From Chloroflexota bacterium (GTDB lineage: Bacteria > Chloroflexota > Anaerolineae > UBA4142): a stretch of DNA of 64,000 nt. Under the pieces are notes generated by a model, which was not told the origin of the DNA, ran no database searches, and saw nothing but the letters and a program-made list of their open reading frames with translations. Position numbers and translations under genes: made by a program. Shown here in pieces: positions 42,625 through 51,268 of this stretch; positions within the stretch are counted from its first letter, which is position 1; each line of letters starts with the position of its first letter. Where the stretch lies: positions 1 through 64,000 of the forward strand of contig JACRBM010000088.1 in assembly GCA_016219275.1 (NCBI GenBank), read 5' to 3'.

Positions 42625-43662
42625 ATGCTAATCACACGCGCACCCGTTCGCATCAGTTTTGCCGGCGGCGGCACCGATCTACCGGCGTACTACTCACAGT
42701 ACGGCGGCGCGGTTGTCAGCACGGCGATTGACAAGTACTTTTACGTGTTCCTCAACGTCAGCGGCGATGACACGATTCAAATCACGTCGTCGGACTATCG
42801 CACGTTCTATCGGCACGACGGTGACCTGCCCTTGCTGTTCGACGGCGACTTGAGTCTGCCGCGCGCGATTTTGCACCATTTCGGTTTGGCGCGCGGCATC
42901 GCCATGTTCCTCGCGTCCGAAATTCCGCCGGGCACCGGCTTGGGTTCGTCCTCGACCGTCACGGTCGCGATCATCAAAGCGGTCGCCACCGCGCGCGGGT
43001 TGATGCTTTCGAAAAAACAAATCGCGGAACTCGCGTGCCACATCGAAATCGAAAAGATGACGGAGCCAATCGGCAAACAAGACCAGTACGCCGCCGCCTT
43101 TGGCGATCTCAACTTGATTCAGTTTTCGGCGGACGGCGTAACGGTCGAGCCGTTGCGCGTGGCATCCGAAACGCGGCGCGCGCTCGAACGCAACTTGATG
43201 TTATTTTTTACTGGGGCGACGCGCGCGGCATCTTCGATTTTGCGCGCGCAAAAAGCCTCGTCGGAGAAACAAGACCCGCGTGTGATGGACGCGCTCCACG
43301 CGGTCAAAGCGATGGCGTTTCAAGCGAAAGAGTACTTGGAACGCGGCGACCTCCCTCGCTTTGGCGCGTTGCTCGATACCGCGTGGCAGAACAAGAAGAA
43401 ATTCGCGAGCGGCGTTTCGAACGCGTTGATTGACGAGTGCTACGACCTCGCGCTTGAAAACGGCGCGCTGGGCGGCAAGGTCACCGGCGCAGGCGGCGGC
43501 GGCTTTTTGATGATCTACTGCGAACCCGAACAGCAACCCGCCGTCACGCAAGCTCTCGAAGCCAAAGGACTTAAGCGGATGGATTTCCGTTTCGACAGCG
43601 AAGGCGCGCGCGTCTTGGTCAACGCGGGATTGCGAATTCCGGAAAGCGCGTATGCGGCGTAA
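42625..43662 (+). CDS. hddA: GHMP kinase, heptose 7-phosphate kinase-like
   Basis: A 345-residue GHMP kinase. RAPVRISFAGGGTDLPAYYS opens it, the ATP loop is PPGTGLGSSSTVTVA, and KVTGAGGGGFLMIYCEP is motif 3. The FAGGGTDLP start is the D-glycero-D-manno-heptose 7-phosphate kinase (HddA) / fucokinase-like type. The GmhB-like phosphatase 1.5 kb downstream supports a heptose pathway; gmhA and hddC are not in the window. The start codon directly abuts the epimerase stop. Confidence 0.82.
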   Translation: MLITRAPVRISFAGGGTDLPAYYSQYGGAVVSTAIDKYFYVFLNVSGDDTIQITSSDYRTFYRHDGDLPLLFDGDLSLPRAILHHFGLARGIAMFLASEIPPGTGLGSSSTVTVAIIKAVATARGLMLSKKQIAELACHIEIEKMTEPIGKQDQYAAAFGDLNLIQFSADGVTVEPLRVASETRRALERNLMLFFTGATRAASSILRAQKASSEKQDPRVMDALHAVKAMAFQAKEYLERGDLPRFGALLDTAWQNKKKFASGVSNALIDECYDLALENGALGGKVTGAGGGGFLMIYCEPEQQPAVTQALEAKGLKRMDFRFDSEGARVLVNAGLRIPESAYAA

Positions 43663-45025
43663 CGAATATCTTTATCTCATTGCTTTGTGGTTGATCGGCG
43701 ATGCGCTCGCGATCTTTGTCGCGTTGAACGCCGCGTTTTTTGTGCGCTACAATTTCGATTGGCTCTTGCCCTTTATCGAGCGGCTCGATCCGATTGCCGA
43801 ACGGTACGCGGTGATCATTCCGTTCGCCGTGCCCTTGTGGCTCGCGCTCTTTGCGTTCAATCGTTTGTACGATCGGCGCTATTTGCTCGCGGGGTTGCAG
43901 GAGTATGGCAAAGTCGCGGCGAGTTCGGCGATGGGCGTGCTCGCGCTCGTCGTGCTCAGTTACTCTGTGCCGAACCTCAGCATTTCGCGCAGTTGGCTGG
44001 TGCTGTCCTGGCTCTTCGTCACGTTCCTGGTCAGTGCGACGCGTTTTACGATTCGGCGTTTGGTGCGCGTCGCGCGCGCGCGCGGGCAATTTGTCGCGCG
44101 CGCGCTCATCGTCGGCGCGAACGAACACGCGATTGCCATCGCGCAACAATTGACCCCGGCGACGGCGTCCGGCATTCAGGTCGTCGGCTTTCTCGACGAT
44201 TTTCTGCCGCGCGAGATGCGCGTGCTTGGCGATTTGCGCGTGCTCGACCGCGCCAGCGCGTTGGCGCGCGTGGCGCGCGAAACCGGCGCAACGCAAGCGA
44301 TTGTCGTGCAAGGCGCGATTGCCTGGGAAAGTTTCGCCGAGATCATCACGCAAAGCATCTCGACGCTCGACGGACTCGAAATCAAACTCTCGCCCGGCTT
44401 TTACGAGATCATGGCGACCGGCGTACGACTGACCCAGGATGGTTTCGTCCCGCTCCTCGCGCTCGAAAAGAACCGCATCACCGGTTTGGATGCGGCGCTC
44501 AAGTATCTGCTCGATTATTCACTCGGCTTGTTCTTCGCGATGCTTGCTTCGCCGTTCATTCTGTTGATCGCGGCGCTCGTGAAAATCGTTTCGCCGGGGC
44601 GCGTGTTCGATCCGTACCCGGTGCTGGGTCTGCGCGAGAAACAATTTGTCACCTGGAAATTTCGGACGCGCCATCTCCAGTCGGATCAAGATCACGCATT
44701 CGGTCATCTGATTTACCGGCTCGGTCTCGACAAACTGCCGCAATTTTTCAACGTATTGCGCGGCGAAATGAGCATGGTCGGTCCGCGCCCGGTGCCGCGC
44801 ACGAGCGTGCTGAAATATCAAGAATGGTTGCCCACGCTGGCGAGCGTCAAGCCCGGCATCACCGGACCCTGGGTCGTCGCCGGCGATACCATAGACTCGT
44901 TCGAAGCCGAGATTCGGCTCGACCTTTACTACATTCGCAACTGGACGATCTGGCTCGACGCGCAAATTCTCCTGCAAACGGTCTTGCGCCTGTTCCAGGG
45001 TGTACGACCGAAAACGAAACGCTGA
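43652..45025 (+). CDS. Polyprenyl-phosphate sugar transferase-like protein with altered catalytic pair
   Basis: A 457-residue WbaP/WcaJ-type protein: four N-terminal membrane helices, a CoA-binding-like fold (ARALIVGANEHAIAIAQQL) and a C-terminal transferase domain with TWKFRTRH, MSMVGPRPV and KPGITGPWVV. The catalytic pair is Asp360-Lys361 (GLDKLPQFF), where active enzymes have Asp-Glu, and the usual NDPR-type segment before it is missing. It may be inactive, regulatory, or mechanistically different. It overlaps the preceding gene by 11 bases. Confidence 0.85.
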   Translation: MRRNEYLYLIALWLIGDALAIFVALNAAFFVRYNFDWLLPFIERLDPIAERYAVIIPFAVPLWLALFAFNRLYDRRYLLAGLQEYGKVAASSAMGVLALVVLSYSVPNLSISRSWLVLSWLFVTFLVSATRFTIRRLVRVARARGQFVARALIVGANEHAIAIAQQLTPATASGIQVVGFLDDFLPREMRVLGDLRVLDRASALARVARETGATQAIVVQGAIAWESFAEIITQSISTLDGLEIKLSPGFYEIMATGVRLTQDGFVPLLALEKNRITGLDAALKYLLDYSLGLFFAMLASPFILLIAALVKIVSPGRVFDPYPVLGLREKQFVTWKFRTRHLQSDQDHAFGHLIYRLGLDKLPQFFNVLRGEMSMVGPRPVPRTSVLKYQEWLPTLASVKPGITGPWVVAGDTIDSFEAEIRLDLYYIRNWTIWLDAQILLQTVLRLFQGVRPKTKR

Positions 45026-45028
45026 CGA

Positions 45029-45202
45029 ATGACGAACAAAATTCGCAATTTGCAATTTGCAATTCGCAATCTCGCGTGGTTTTTCTTCGCCGTGCTGCTC
45101 GCCGTCGTCGTAATTCAGCGGTCGGCATTCCTGGGTCTCGCCATCGCGATCACTGGCGGTATCGTATTTGGCATTCTCATCACGCGCGAGGTGAAGGCGT
45201 GA
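45029..45202 (+). CDS. Small two-helix membrane protein, 57 residues
   Basis: Begins ATG three bases after the sugar transferase stop and ends in TGA overlapping the next GTG start (GTGA). The product has two hydrophobic segments, about residues 15-29 (LAWFFFAVLLAVVVI) and 34-51 (FLGLAIAITGGIVFGILI), joined by QRSA, and a charged end REVKA. The first codons are made of an ATTCGCAATTTGC simple repeat (KIRNLQFAIRNL). Function unknown; coupling on both sides suggests a real gene, perhaps a helper of the sugar transferase. Confidence 0.72.
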   Translation: MTNKIRNLQFAIRNLAWFFFAVLLAVVVIQRSAFLGLAIAITGGIVFGILITREVKA

Positions 45203-45762
45203 CCACCCGCCGCGCGATCTTTCTCGACCGCGATGGCGTGATCAACGTCAACCGCGCCGATCACGTCAAATCCTGGGACGAATTTGTGTTTCTCCCCGGC
45301 GCGCTTGAAGCGTTGCGCGACCTTGCCGCGAGCGAATTCGTGATCATCGTGACGACGAACCAAGCCGCAATCGCGCGCGGCATGACGAGCGAAGTGGTCG
45401 TGCGCGACATTCACGCGCGGATGTCCACGGCGATTGCGCGCGCCGGCGGACGCGTGGACGCGATTTATTTTTGTCCGCATCGTCCCGAAGACGCGTGCGC
45501 GTGTCGCAAACCTGAAACGGGAATGTATCGCGACGCAGCGCGCGCGCTGGGCATTGACACGACGCGCTCGTACGTCATCGGCGACGCGCAGGCGGACGTG
45601 GACGCGGCGCGCGCGATTGGCGCGCAGGGCATTCTCGTGTTGACCGGGCGCGGCGGCGAGCACCACAGCCAAATGCAGGCGTGCGCGCGGAACGATTACG
45701 TGGTCGTCGCGGATTTGCCCCGCGCGGTCGAATGGATTCGGCAGAGAGAAACGTGGCGATGA
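45199..45762 (+). CDS. gmhB: D-glycero-D-manno-heptose-1,7-bisphosphate 7-phosphatase-like HAD protein
   Basis: A 187-residue HAD phosphatase. FLDRDGVINVNRADHVKSW carries the DXD nucleophile pair; TTNQAAIARG is motif 2; FCPHRPEDACACRKPETGM is the zinc-binding loop typical of GmhB; VIGDAQADVDAA is motif 4. With the HddA-like kinase it covers two adjacent steps towards a nucleotide-activated heptose. GTG 45199 overlaps the small membrane protein stop. Confidence 0.88.
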   Translation: MTTRRAIFLDRDGVINVNRADHVKSWDEFVFLPGALEALRDLAASEFVIIVTTNQAAIARGMTSEVVVRDIHARMSTAIARAGGRVDAIYFCPHRPEDACACRKPETGMYRDAARALGIDTTRSYVIGDAQADVDAARAIGAQGILVLTGRGGEHHSQMQACARNDYVVVADLPRAVEWIRQRETWR

Positions 45763-47057
45763 TCGAGCGCGGCGCGCGCGGACTGCTCCGCCTCGAATTT
45801 GTTTTGCTCGCGGCGATTTATTTCTACTTTGTGATTTCCGACCGGACGCCACTCGTCGCGTGGATCGTGATCGCGCTTATCTGGATCGCGCGCGTGACGA
45901 CGCAAGGAATTCGGCGCACACCTTTCGATTTGCCCATCGTGATCCTGCTCGCGCTGTTGCCGGTCAGTCTCGCGGTCTCGACGAACTGGTCACTCAGCGT
46001 GCCGAAAGTATACGGCGTGGTGTTGAGCGCGCTGTTTTTTTATGCGCTCGTCAATCAAGTTGCTACGCGCGACGATTTGAACAATACGATGTTCTGGCTG
46101 GTGGTTGTGTTTGCCGCGATTGCGCTCGCGGGAATCATCGGCACGGATTGGGCGCAAAACAAGATCGTTTCGGCGACCTGGCTGTACGACCGATTGCCGC
46201 GCTTCATTCAAGGGATTCCGCGTTCGATTGCCGGCGGGTTCGCACGCAACGGCGTCGGCGGCACGCTCGCGTTGACGATTCCATTTCTCGCGGCGCTCGC
46301 TAGCCAGTATTCAGTGTTCAGAGTGCAGTATTCAGTATTCAGTGTTCAGTATTCAGATAAGAAGAGACTGAACACGGAATACTGGACACTGAACACTGTT
46401 GTTCTCGTTGCGCTCGTCTTGTCGCTTGTCGCGCTCGCGCTGACGCAATCACGCGGCGGGATGCTAGGCACGGCGGTCGGTTTGCTCGCCATTGCGATTT
46501 GGCGCGAGCGACGCTTTGCGTGGCTCATCGTCGCGGGCGCGCTCGCGCTCGGCGTGCTGTTCGCGCTGGGCTATGGCGACGCGCTGCTCGCGTTCATCTT
46601 GCGAATGGACGCGGGGGCGGGAACATTCGCGAGCCGGCTCGAAGTGTGGTCGCGCGGCGTGATGATGGTGCAGGATTTTCCGTACACCGGGATCGGCATC
46701 GGCACGTACAACGACCTCGCGCACGCGCTCTATCCGTTTTTCATCGCCGCGCCGGACGAAGTCGTCGCGCACGCGCACAATAATTTTTTGCAGGTTGCCG
46801 TGGATTTGGGTATTCCTGGGTTGATCGCGTACACCGCGTTGATGACACTGTTCGTCATTCTCGCATGGCGCGCCTATCGCGCGTTGCCGGAAGCGCGCGC
46901 GCTGATTGTCGGAGTGTCGGCGGGGATGCTCGCGCATCAAGTCTTTGGCTTGACGGATGCGTTCATGCTCGGCACCAAGCCAGGTGTGTTGATGTGGATT
47001 TTTCTCGCGCTCGTCGCGGCGCTCGACCGCCAGCGCGTGATGGATGAACGAACGTGA
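45759..47057 (+). CDS. O-antigen ligase/polymerase (Wzy_C) family membrane protein 2, with repeat insertion
   Basis: A 432-residue multi-pass protein. ALTQSRGGMLGTAVGLLAIA, then FASRLEVWSRGVMMVQDFPY and TGIGIGTYNDL form the Wzy_C region, and HAHNNFLQVAVDLGIPGLIA is its conserved end. A palindromic repeat at 46305-46398 is read in frame (about residues 183-213, QYSVFRVQYSVFSVQYS and onward) just before the helix leading to SRGG. ATG 45759 is taken from the ATGA overlap with gmhB. Confidence 0.86.
   Translation: MIERGARGLLRLEFVLLAAIYFYFVISDRTPLVAWIVIALIWIARVTTQGIRRTPFDLPIVILLALLPVSLAVSTNWSLSVPKVYGVVLSALFFYALVNQVATRDDLNNTMFWLVVVFAAIALAGIIGTDWAQNKIVSATWLYDRLPRFIQGIPRSIAGGFARNGVGGTLALTIPFLAALASQYSVFRVQYSVFSVQYSDKKRLNTEYWTLNTVVLVALVLSLVALALTQSRGGMLGTAVGLLAIAIWRERRFAWLIVAGALALGVLFALGYGDALLAFILRMDAGAGTFASRLEVWSRGVMMVQDFPYTGIGIGTYNDLAHALYPFFIAAPDEVVAHAHNNFLQVAVDLGIPGLIAYTALMTLFVILAWRAYRALPEARALIVGVSAGMLAHQVFGLTDAFMLGTKPGVLMWIFLALVAALDRQRVMDERT
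46305..46398. repeat. CAGTATTCAGTGTTC palindromic repeat inside wzy 2
   Basis: Tandem CAGTATTCAGTGTTCA units in the first arm oppose GAACACGGAATACTGG and ACACTGAACACTG in the second, with a short AAGAAGAGA loop. Translated as a Ser/Tyr/Gln-rich stretch between two membrane helices. AT content is much higher than in the surrounding gene. Confidence 0.85.
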
Positions 47058-48049
47058 CACAAACGCCGGTGTGGAAGACGAATTGGTTTCGCATCGCGCT
47101 CGGTACGTTAGTGAGCGCGCTGTTTTTGTATTTGGCGCTCCGCGATGTGCCGCTGGAACAAGTCGCGGAGACGTTGGCGCGCGTGAACCTGGGTTGGGTC
47201 GCGCTCGCGATGCTCGCGCTGTTCGCGCAATCGTTCTTGCGCGCGATCCGCTGGATTTTGCTCTATTATCCGCAACAACGCGGTTTGCGCGTGCGCCAAA
47301 TGACCGAAATCATTATCGTCAGCCAGATGATCAACATCGTATCGCCGTGGCGCATCGGCGAACTCGTCCGCATCGTCCTCGCCGACGAAATCGAAAAACG
47401 CAGCAAGGCGCAATCGCTCGCGACGATTGGGATCGAGAAAATATTCGACGGGACGATGTTGCTTGCGCTCATGCTCATCCTGCCGCCGTTTATGACGCTG
47501 CCCGATTGGCTCGAAAGTCCGCGCGAAGGATTGATGATCATGAGCGTCGCACTGTTCGTCGGCGCATTCGTGCTCATGCTTGTGCGCGAACGGATCGTTC
47601 GCTTGCTCGGTGGAATCAAATTGCCGTGGTTTCGCCAATCGCTCGATACGCACGCGGAGGTCGCGCTCAGTTCGCTTGATGTGTTCAAACACTGGAACCT
47701 GCATCTCGGACTTCACGCGCTTTCCGTGACGCTGTGGTCGCTCGGCGTCCTCATCAACTATATCGTGTTGCTCGCGATGAATTTGGATTTGCCGTTCATC
47801 AGCGCGTTTCTTTTGCTGGCGGTGTTGCAAGTTGGCGGTCTCGTGCCTTCGTCGCCGGGCAAGGTCGGCGTGTTCCAGGCATTGTGCATCCTGGGTCTGT
47901 CGCTCTTCGGCGTGGACAAAGGGCTGGGCTTGACCTACGGCATCTTGCTCTATCTCGTCACCTACGCGCCGATGACGCTCGCCGGCATCGCGTTGATGTG
48001 GCATCAAGGGTTGAGTTTTCGACGCGTCGTCGCCGGAGGCGCGTCGTGA
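47054..48049 (+). CDS. Lysylphosphatidylglycerol synthase TM-region/UPF0104 family membrane protein
   Basis: A 331-residue protein with about eight membrane helices. ARVNLGWVALAMLALFAQSF, SQMINIVSPWRIGELVRIVL and GGLVPSSPGKVGVFQALCIL follow the UPF0104 (YbhN-like) pattern, lacking the soluble synthase part. Members are proposed lipid or lipid-linked sugar translocators. GTG start in a GTGA overlap with wzy 2. Confidence 0.85.
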   Translation: MTQTPVWKTNWFRIALGTLVSALFLYLALRDVPLEQVAETLARVNLGWVALAMLALFAQSFLRAIRWILLYYPQQRGLRVRQMTEIIIVSQMINIVSPWRIGELVRIVLADEIEKRSKAQSLATIGIEKIFDGTMLLALMLILPPFMTLPDWLESPREGLMIMSVALFVGAFVLMLVRERIVRLLGGIKLPWFRQSLDTHAEVALSSLDVFKHWNLHLGLHALSVTLWSLGVLINYIVLLAMNLDLPFISAFLLLAVLQVGGLVPSSPGKVGVFQALCILGLSLFGVDKGLGLTYGILLYLVTYAPMTLAGIALMWHQGLSFRRVVAGGAS

Positions 48050-49020
48050 TCAGCGTTGTCGTCCCGGCGTTCAACGTCGCGCCAACGCTGGGCGCGTGTC
48101 TCGACGCGTTGCACGCGCAAACGTTGCCGCGCGACGCGTACGAAGTGATCGTTGTGGATGACGGCTCGACCGACGCGACGCGCGCGGTCGCCGAGTCGCG
48201 CGGCGTGCGCGTGATCGCGCAGGCGAACGCGGGCGCCGGCGCGGCGCGCAACGCCGGCGCGCAGAACGCGCGCGGCGAGATCGTCGTGTTCATTGACGCG
48301 GATTCGGTTCCCGATGCGGGCTGGCTCGCCGCGATGGCGCGACCGTTCGCGGACGCGACGATTGCCGGCGCGAGCGGCGAAAAGAAATCGCGGCAGACGA
48401 ATCTCTGGGCGCGCTTGACGCAACTCGAGTACGATTTTCGCTACGACCGCATGACGGCGCACGGCGTGATTGATTTCGTGGACAGTTCGACCGCGGCATA
48501 TCGCCGCGCGGTGTTGCTCGCGCGCGGCGGATTCGATACGACCTTGAAAGAAGCCGAGGATACCGAGTTGTCGTTTCGTCTTGCCGAGCACGGTTGTCGC
48601 ATGGTGCTCGTGCGCGACGCGGTCGTTTATCACACGCACCCGACCGCGCTGGGCGAATTCTTGCGGCGCAAGTTTCACTACGCGATAGGACGCGCGACCG
48701 TGTACGCGCGGATGCCGCGCAAAGCCGCACGCGATCAACGCACGCCGACGTGGCAAAAGTTTCAACCCTTGCTCGCGCTCGCGTTGCCGCCGGTCATATT
48801 GGGCGCATTCGTGTGGCAGCCGCTCGCGTGGATGGCGTTCGCGTTGCTCGCGATTTTTTTCGCGACGACCTTGCCCTTTGCGCGATATTGTTGGACTCGC
48901 GAGCCGCGCGTCGCGCTCGTCGCGCCGGTGACCTTGTTGCTCATCGCGTACGCGGCAGGCGCGGGCATGTTTGTCGGCGTGCTTGCCGCGCGCCGGTCAT
49001 CGGCACAAGTGGATCAGTGA
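48046..49020 (+). CDS. GT2-family glycosyltransferase with membrane tail
   Basis: A 324-residue GT-A enzyme. ISVVVPAFNVAPTLGACLDA opens the fold, VVDDGSTDAT binds UDP, and FIDADSVPDAGWLAAM holds the DXD metal site. GGFDTTLKEAEDTELSFRL is the acceptor-side acidic motif. Two or three hydrophobic helices from about residue 245 anchor it. Start GTG 48046 overlaps the preceding stop. Confidence 0.9.
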   Translation: MISVVVPAFNVAPTLGACLDALHAQTLPRDAYEVIVVDDGSTDATRAVAESRGVRVIAQANAGAGAARNAGAQNARGEIVVFIDADSVPDAGWLAAMARPFADATIAGASGEKKSRQTNLWARLTQLEYDFRYDRMTAHGVIDFVDSSTAAYRRAVLLARGGFDTTLKEAEDTELSFRLAEHGCRMVLVRDAVVYHTHPTALGEFLRRKFHYAIGRATVYARMPRKAARDQRTPTWQKFQPLLALALPPVILGAFVWQPLAWMAFALLAIFFATTLPFARYCWTREPRVALVAPVTLLLIAYAAGAGMFVGVLAARRSSAQVDQ

Positions 49021-49036
49021 AATGGAGTGGCGGTTC

Positions 49037-49075
49037 GACCTTGCGAAGGTTTCGAAGCGCCTTTGCAGGGTTGGG
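49037..49075. repeat. AACCTTGCGAAGGTT-family palindromes before the third sugar transferase
   Basis: ACCTTGCGAAGGT (49038-49050) and a degenerate CCTTTGCAGGGTT (49060-49072) fill the 70-base gap between the GT2 gene and the next gene. No promoter is clear here. Confidence 0.7.
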
Positions 49076-49090
49076 CTGAGTTAATTCGAA

Positions 49091-50470
49091 ATGGAAGAAC
49101 GTCGCACAATTTTGGTCGCGGTTGATTTGATGCTGGTGAATGTCGCCGTCGCGTTGGCGTTCGCGATTTGGTCGGTGCGCGGCGAAATAAGCTGGGTCAC
49201 GCTCGTCACCACGCAATTCTACTGGTTCGTCGCGCTATCGGTGCTGTGGCTGGGCGCGGCGTTCGCCACGGGCATGTACGATCTGCGTCTTGCCGCCGAG
49301 TTTAGCGCGACCGCGCGTGCGTTGAGCCGATCGCTCGTCCTCGTCGTCGTCGTGTATCTCGTCGTCTTTTTTTCGTCGCCGACGGAATTGCCGCGCGGGA
49401 TCGTGTTGTATCATGGCGTCCTCGCGGCGGGTTTGCTCGCGGTGTGGCGCGCGGTGTATTTGCGGATTGCGTGGCGCGGCGCGTTCCGGCGCAATGCGTT
49501 GATCATCGGCGCGGGCAACGCCGGGCAAACCATCGCGCGCGCGATGCGGGAACACGCGCGACCGCATTATTGGATCGTCGGATTTCTGGACGACGACCCA
49601 GCCAAACTCGGCAAACCGGTCAGCGCGCAATCCGATCTGCGCGTGCTCGGCGCGTCACGCGATCTGACGCGGTTGATCGCCGAGCACGACGCGCACGAAG
49701 TCGTGCTCGCCATCACGCGCGATGTATCGGACGAAACGTTTCGCGCGTTGCTCGACGCGCAGGAACGCGCGGTCGAAATTGTTCCGATGCCCGTGTTGTA
49801 CGAGCGACTGACCGGGCGCGTGCCGGTGGATTACATCGGCGATAGTTGGTACGTCGCCTTGCCGCTCGGTCACGCCGCGACGCGCAGTATTCAACCGCTC
49901 GTCAAACGCGCGTTCGACCTCGCGGCGGCGACGCTGGGATCGCTGCTGTTCGGCATCGCGTTGCCGTTCATCGCGCTCGCGGTAGGGTTCGATTCGCCGG
50001 GTCCGTTGTTTTACATGCAAGAACGCGTGGGACAGGGCGGACGCGTGTTTCGCGTTCGCAAAATTCGTACGATGCGCGTGGATGCGGAGCAGAACGGCGC
50101 GGTGTGGGCGACCAAAAACGATCCGCGCGTGACACGCGTGGGAAAACTTTTACGCAAAACGCACGTGGACGAGTTTCCGCAATTTTGGAACATTTTGCGC
50201 GGCGAGATGAGCGCGGTCGGTCCGCGTCCCGAACGTCCGGAATTCGTCGCGCAGTTGGAAAAAAAGATTCCGTTTTATCGTTTGCGGCACGCGGTCAAAC
50301 CCGGCATGGCGGGCTGGGCGCTCGTGAATGCGGGCTACGTGGACAGCATCGAGGACGCGCAGACACGCGTTGAATACGATCTCTATTACATCAAGCATCA
50401 ATCGCTCTGGTTCGATCTGTGGATTCTGTTTCGCACGGTCGCGCAAACCATCACGTTCGGCGGACGCTAA
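49091..50470 (+). CDS. Polyprenyl-phosphate sugar-1-phosphate transferase (WbaP/WcaJ type)
   Basis: A 459-residue initiating glycosylphosphotransferase: four N-terminal helices, a nucleotide-binding-like fold ([20 protein letters not shown], with [12 protein letters not shown]), a further helix near 285, and the catalytic domain with [35 protein letters not shown], Asp360-Glu361 in HVDEFPQFW, and MSAVGPRPE. All expected catalytic positions are present. Last gene of the exopolysaccharide locus before a strong terminator. Confidence 0.93.
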   Translation: MEERRTILVAVDLMLVNVAVALAFAIWSVRGEISWVTLVTTQFYWFVALSVLWLGAAFATGMYDLRLAAEFSATARALSRSLVLVVVVYLVVFFSSPTELPRGIVLYHGVLAAGLLAVWRAVYLRIAWRGAFRRNALIIGAGNAGQTIARAMREHARPHYWIVGFLDDDPAKLGKPVSAQSDLRVLGASRDLTRLIAEHDAHEVVLAITRDVSDETFRALLDAQERAVEIVPMPVLYERLTGRVPVDYIGDSWYVALPLGHAATRSIQPLVKRAFDLAAATLGSLLFGIALPFIALAVGFDSPGPLFYMQERVGQGGRVFRVRKIRTMRVDAEQNGAVWATKNDPRVTRVGKLLRKTHVDEFPQFWNILRGEMSAVGPRPERPEFVAQLEKKIPFYRLRHAVKPGMAGWALVNAGYVDSIEDAQTRVEYDLYYIKHQSLWFDLWILFRTVAQTITFGGR

Positions 50471-50476
50471 GTCGGA

Positions 50477-50521
50477 AAAATCGGCGGAGGGAAAATCGCT
50501 CTCCGCCGATTTTGTTTTTTT
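50477..50521 (+). terminator. Strong intrinsic terminator ending the exopolysaccharide locus
   Basis: AAAATCGGCGGAG (50477-50489) and CTCCGCCGATTTT (50501-50513) pair over 13 bp, followed by GTTTTTTT. Confidence 0.95.
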
Positions 50522-50524
50522 CGT

Positions 50525-50581
50525 TTGACCATGCGCGACAAAAAATGTTATAATGACGCACGCCTCTGATGAATGGAGGCG
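50525..50581 (+). promoter_or_regulatory. Promoter and 5' hairpin of the second lipoprotein gene
   Basis: TTGACC (50525-50530), 18 bases, TATAAT (50549-50554). The predicted start coincides with a hairpin CGCCTC (50561-50566) / GAGGCG (50576-50581) at the very 5' end of the message, which may protect it from decay. Confidence 0.75.
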
Positions 50582-50605
50582 TTTGAACCGCAAGGAGAGA
50601 ATGTG

Positions 50606-51256
50606 ATGTTCAAATCAATTTGGATGGTGGGTGGTCTGATCCTCATAACCTCCGCGCTCGCCGCGTGCGCGGCGACGCCCACCCCGGTTCCACCCACGCC
50701 GACATCGCGCCCGTCTCCAACTGCGCCGCCCACGCTTCCGCCGACACCGGAGCCGCCCGCCACGCTCGCGCCCACCCCTACGCTTTTACCGACTGCGCCC
50801 ATCGCCGCATCGCCTACGCGCGCCGGCGTCGTGGCAACCGCGACCCGCGCGTCCACGCGCGCGCCGACGATCACGCCCCCGCCGGCGCAAGCCGGTCTGT
50901 TCGTGAACAACTTGCGCATCGCGCCCGATCCGCCGGTGCGCGGCACGGATTTGGAATTCTATCCGACGTTCATCAACAACACAAACGTCGTACAGAACAA
51001 ACGCTGGATCGTCTACATCTATCGTTCGGAAACGCCGAATCGTTCCACCGGCGAAACGCCGCGCACGAACACGAATATTCCCCAAGGCGTTTCGGAACAA
51101 AAAACAACGGTCGGTTGGAAATTAGGTGTGGGCGGTCCGTGCGAATATTTTTTCGCGCGAGTCGCGTACATTGACGAGCAAGAGAACAAGCCGGTCTTTT
51201 TCACTCAACCCAACGGCAAGGTGTTTGAAAAACCATTCACGCTTTGCCCGCCGTAA
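50606..51256 (+). CDS. Lipoprotein with Pro/Thr-rich linker and beta domain
   Basis: A 216-residue exported lipoprotein. The signal peptide ends in LAAC (Cys about residue 16). About 75 residues of Pro/Thr/Ala-rich linker follow, then a beta domain from GLFVNNLRIAPDPPVRGTDL to the end, with WIVYIYRSETPNRSTGETPR and FFARVAYIDEQENKP. The last domain resembles that of the lipoprotein at 25414, so the two flank the exopolysaccharide locus. ATG 50606 has AAGGAGAG upstream. Confidence 0.82.
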   Translation: MFKSIWMVGGLILITSALAACAATPTPVPPTPTSRPSPTAPPTLPPTPEPPATLAPTPTLLPTAPIAASPTRAGVVATATRASTRAPTITPPPAQAGLFVNNLRIAPDPPVRGTDLEFYPTFINNTNVVQNKRWIVYIYRSETPNRSTGETPRTNTNIPQGVSEQKTTVGWKLGVGGPCEYFFARVAYIDEQENKPVFFTQPNGKVFEKPFTLCPP

Positions 51257-51268
51257 TTTTGCCCCCCA

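Noticed and set aside
43687-45198. A 691-codon plus-strand frame through the sugar transferase gene
   Set aside because: Only its last 187 codons (from GTG 45199) are a real gene, gmhB; the rest is an Arg-rich shadow in another frame of the transferase.
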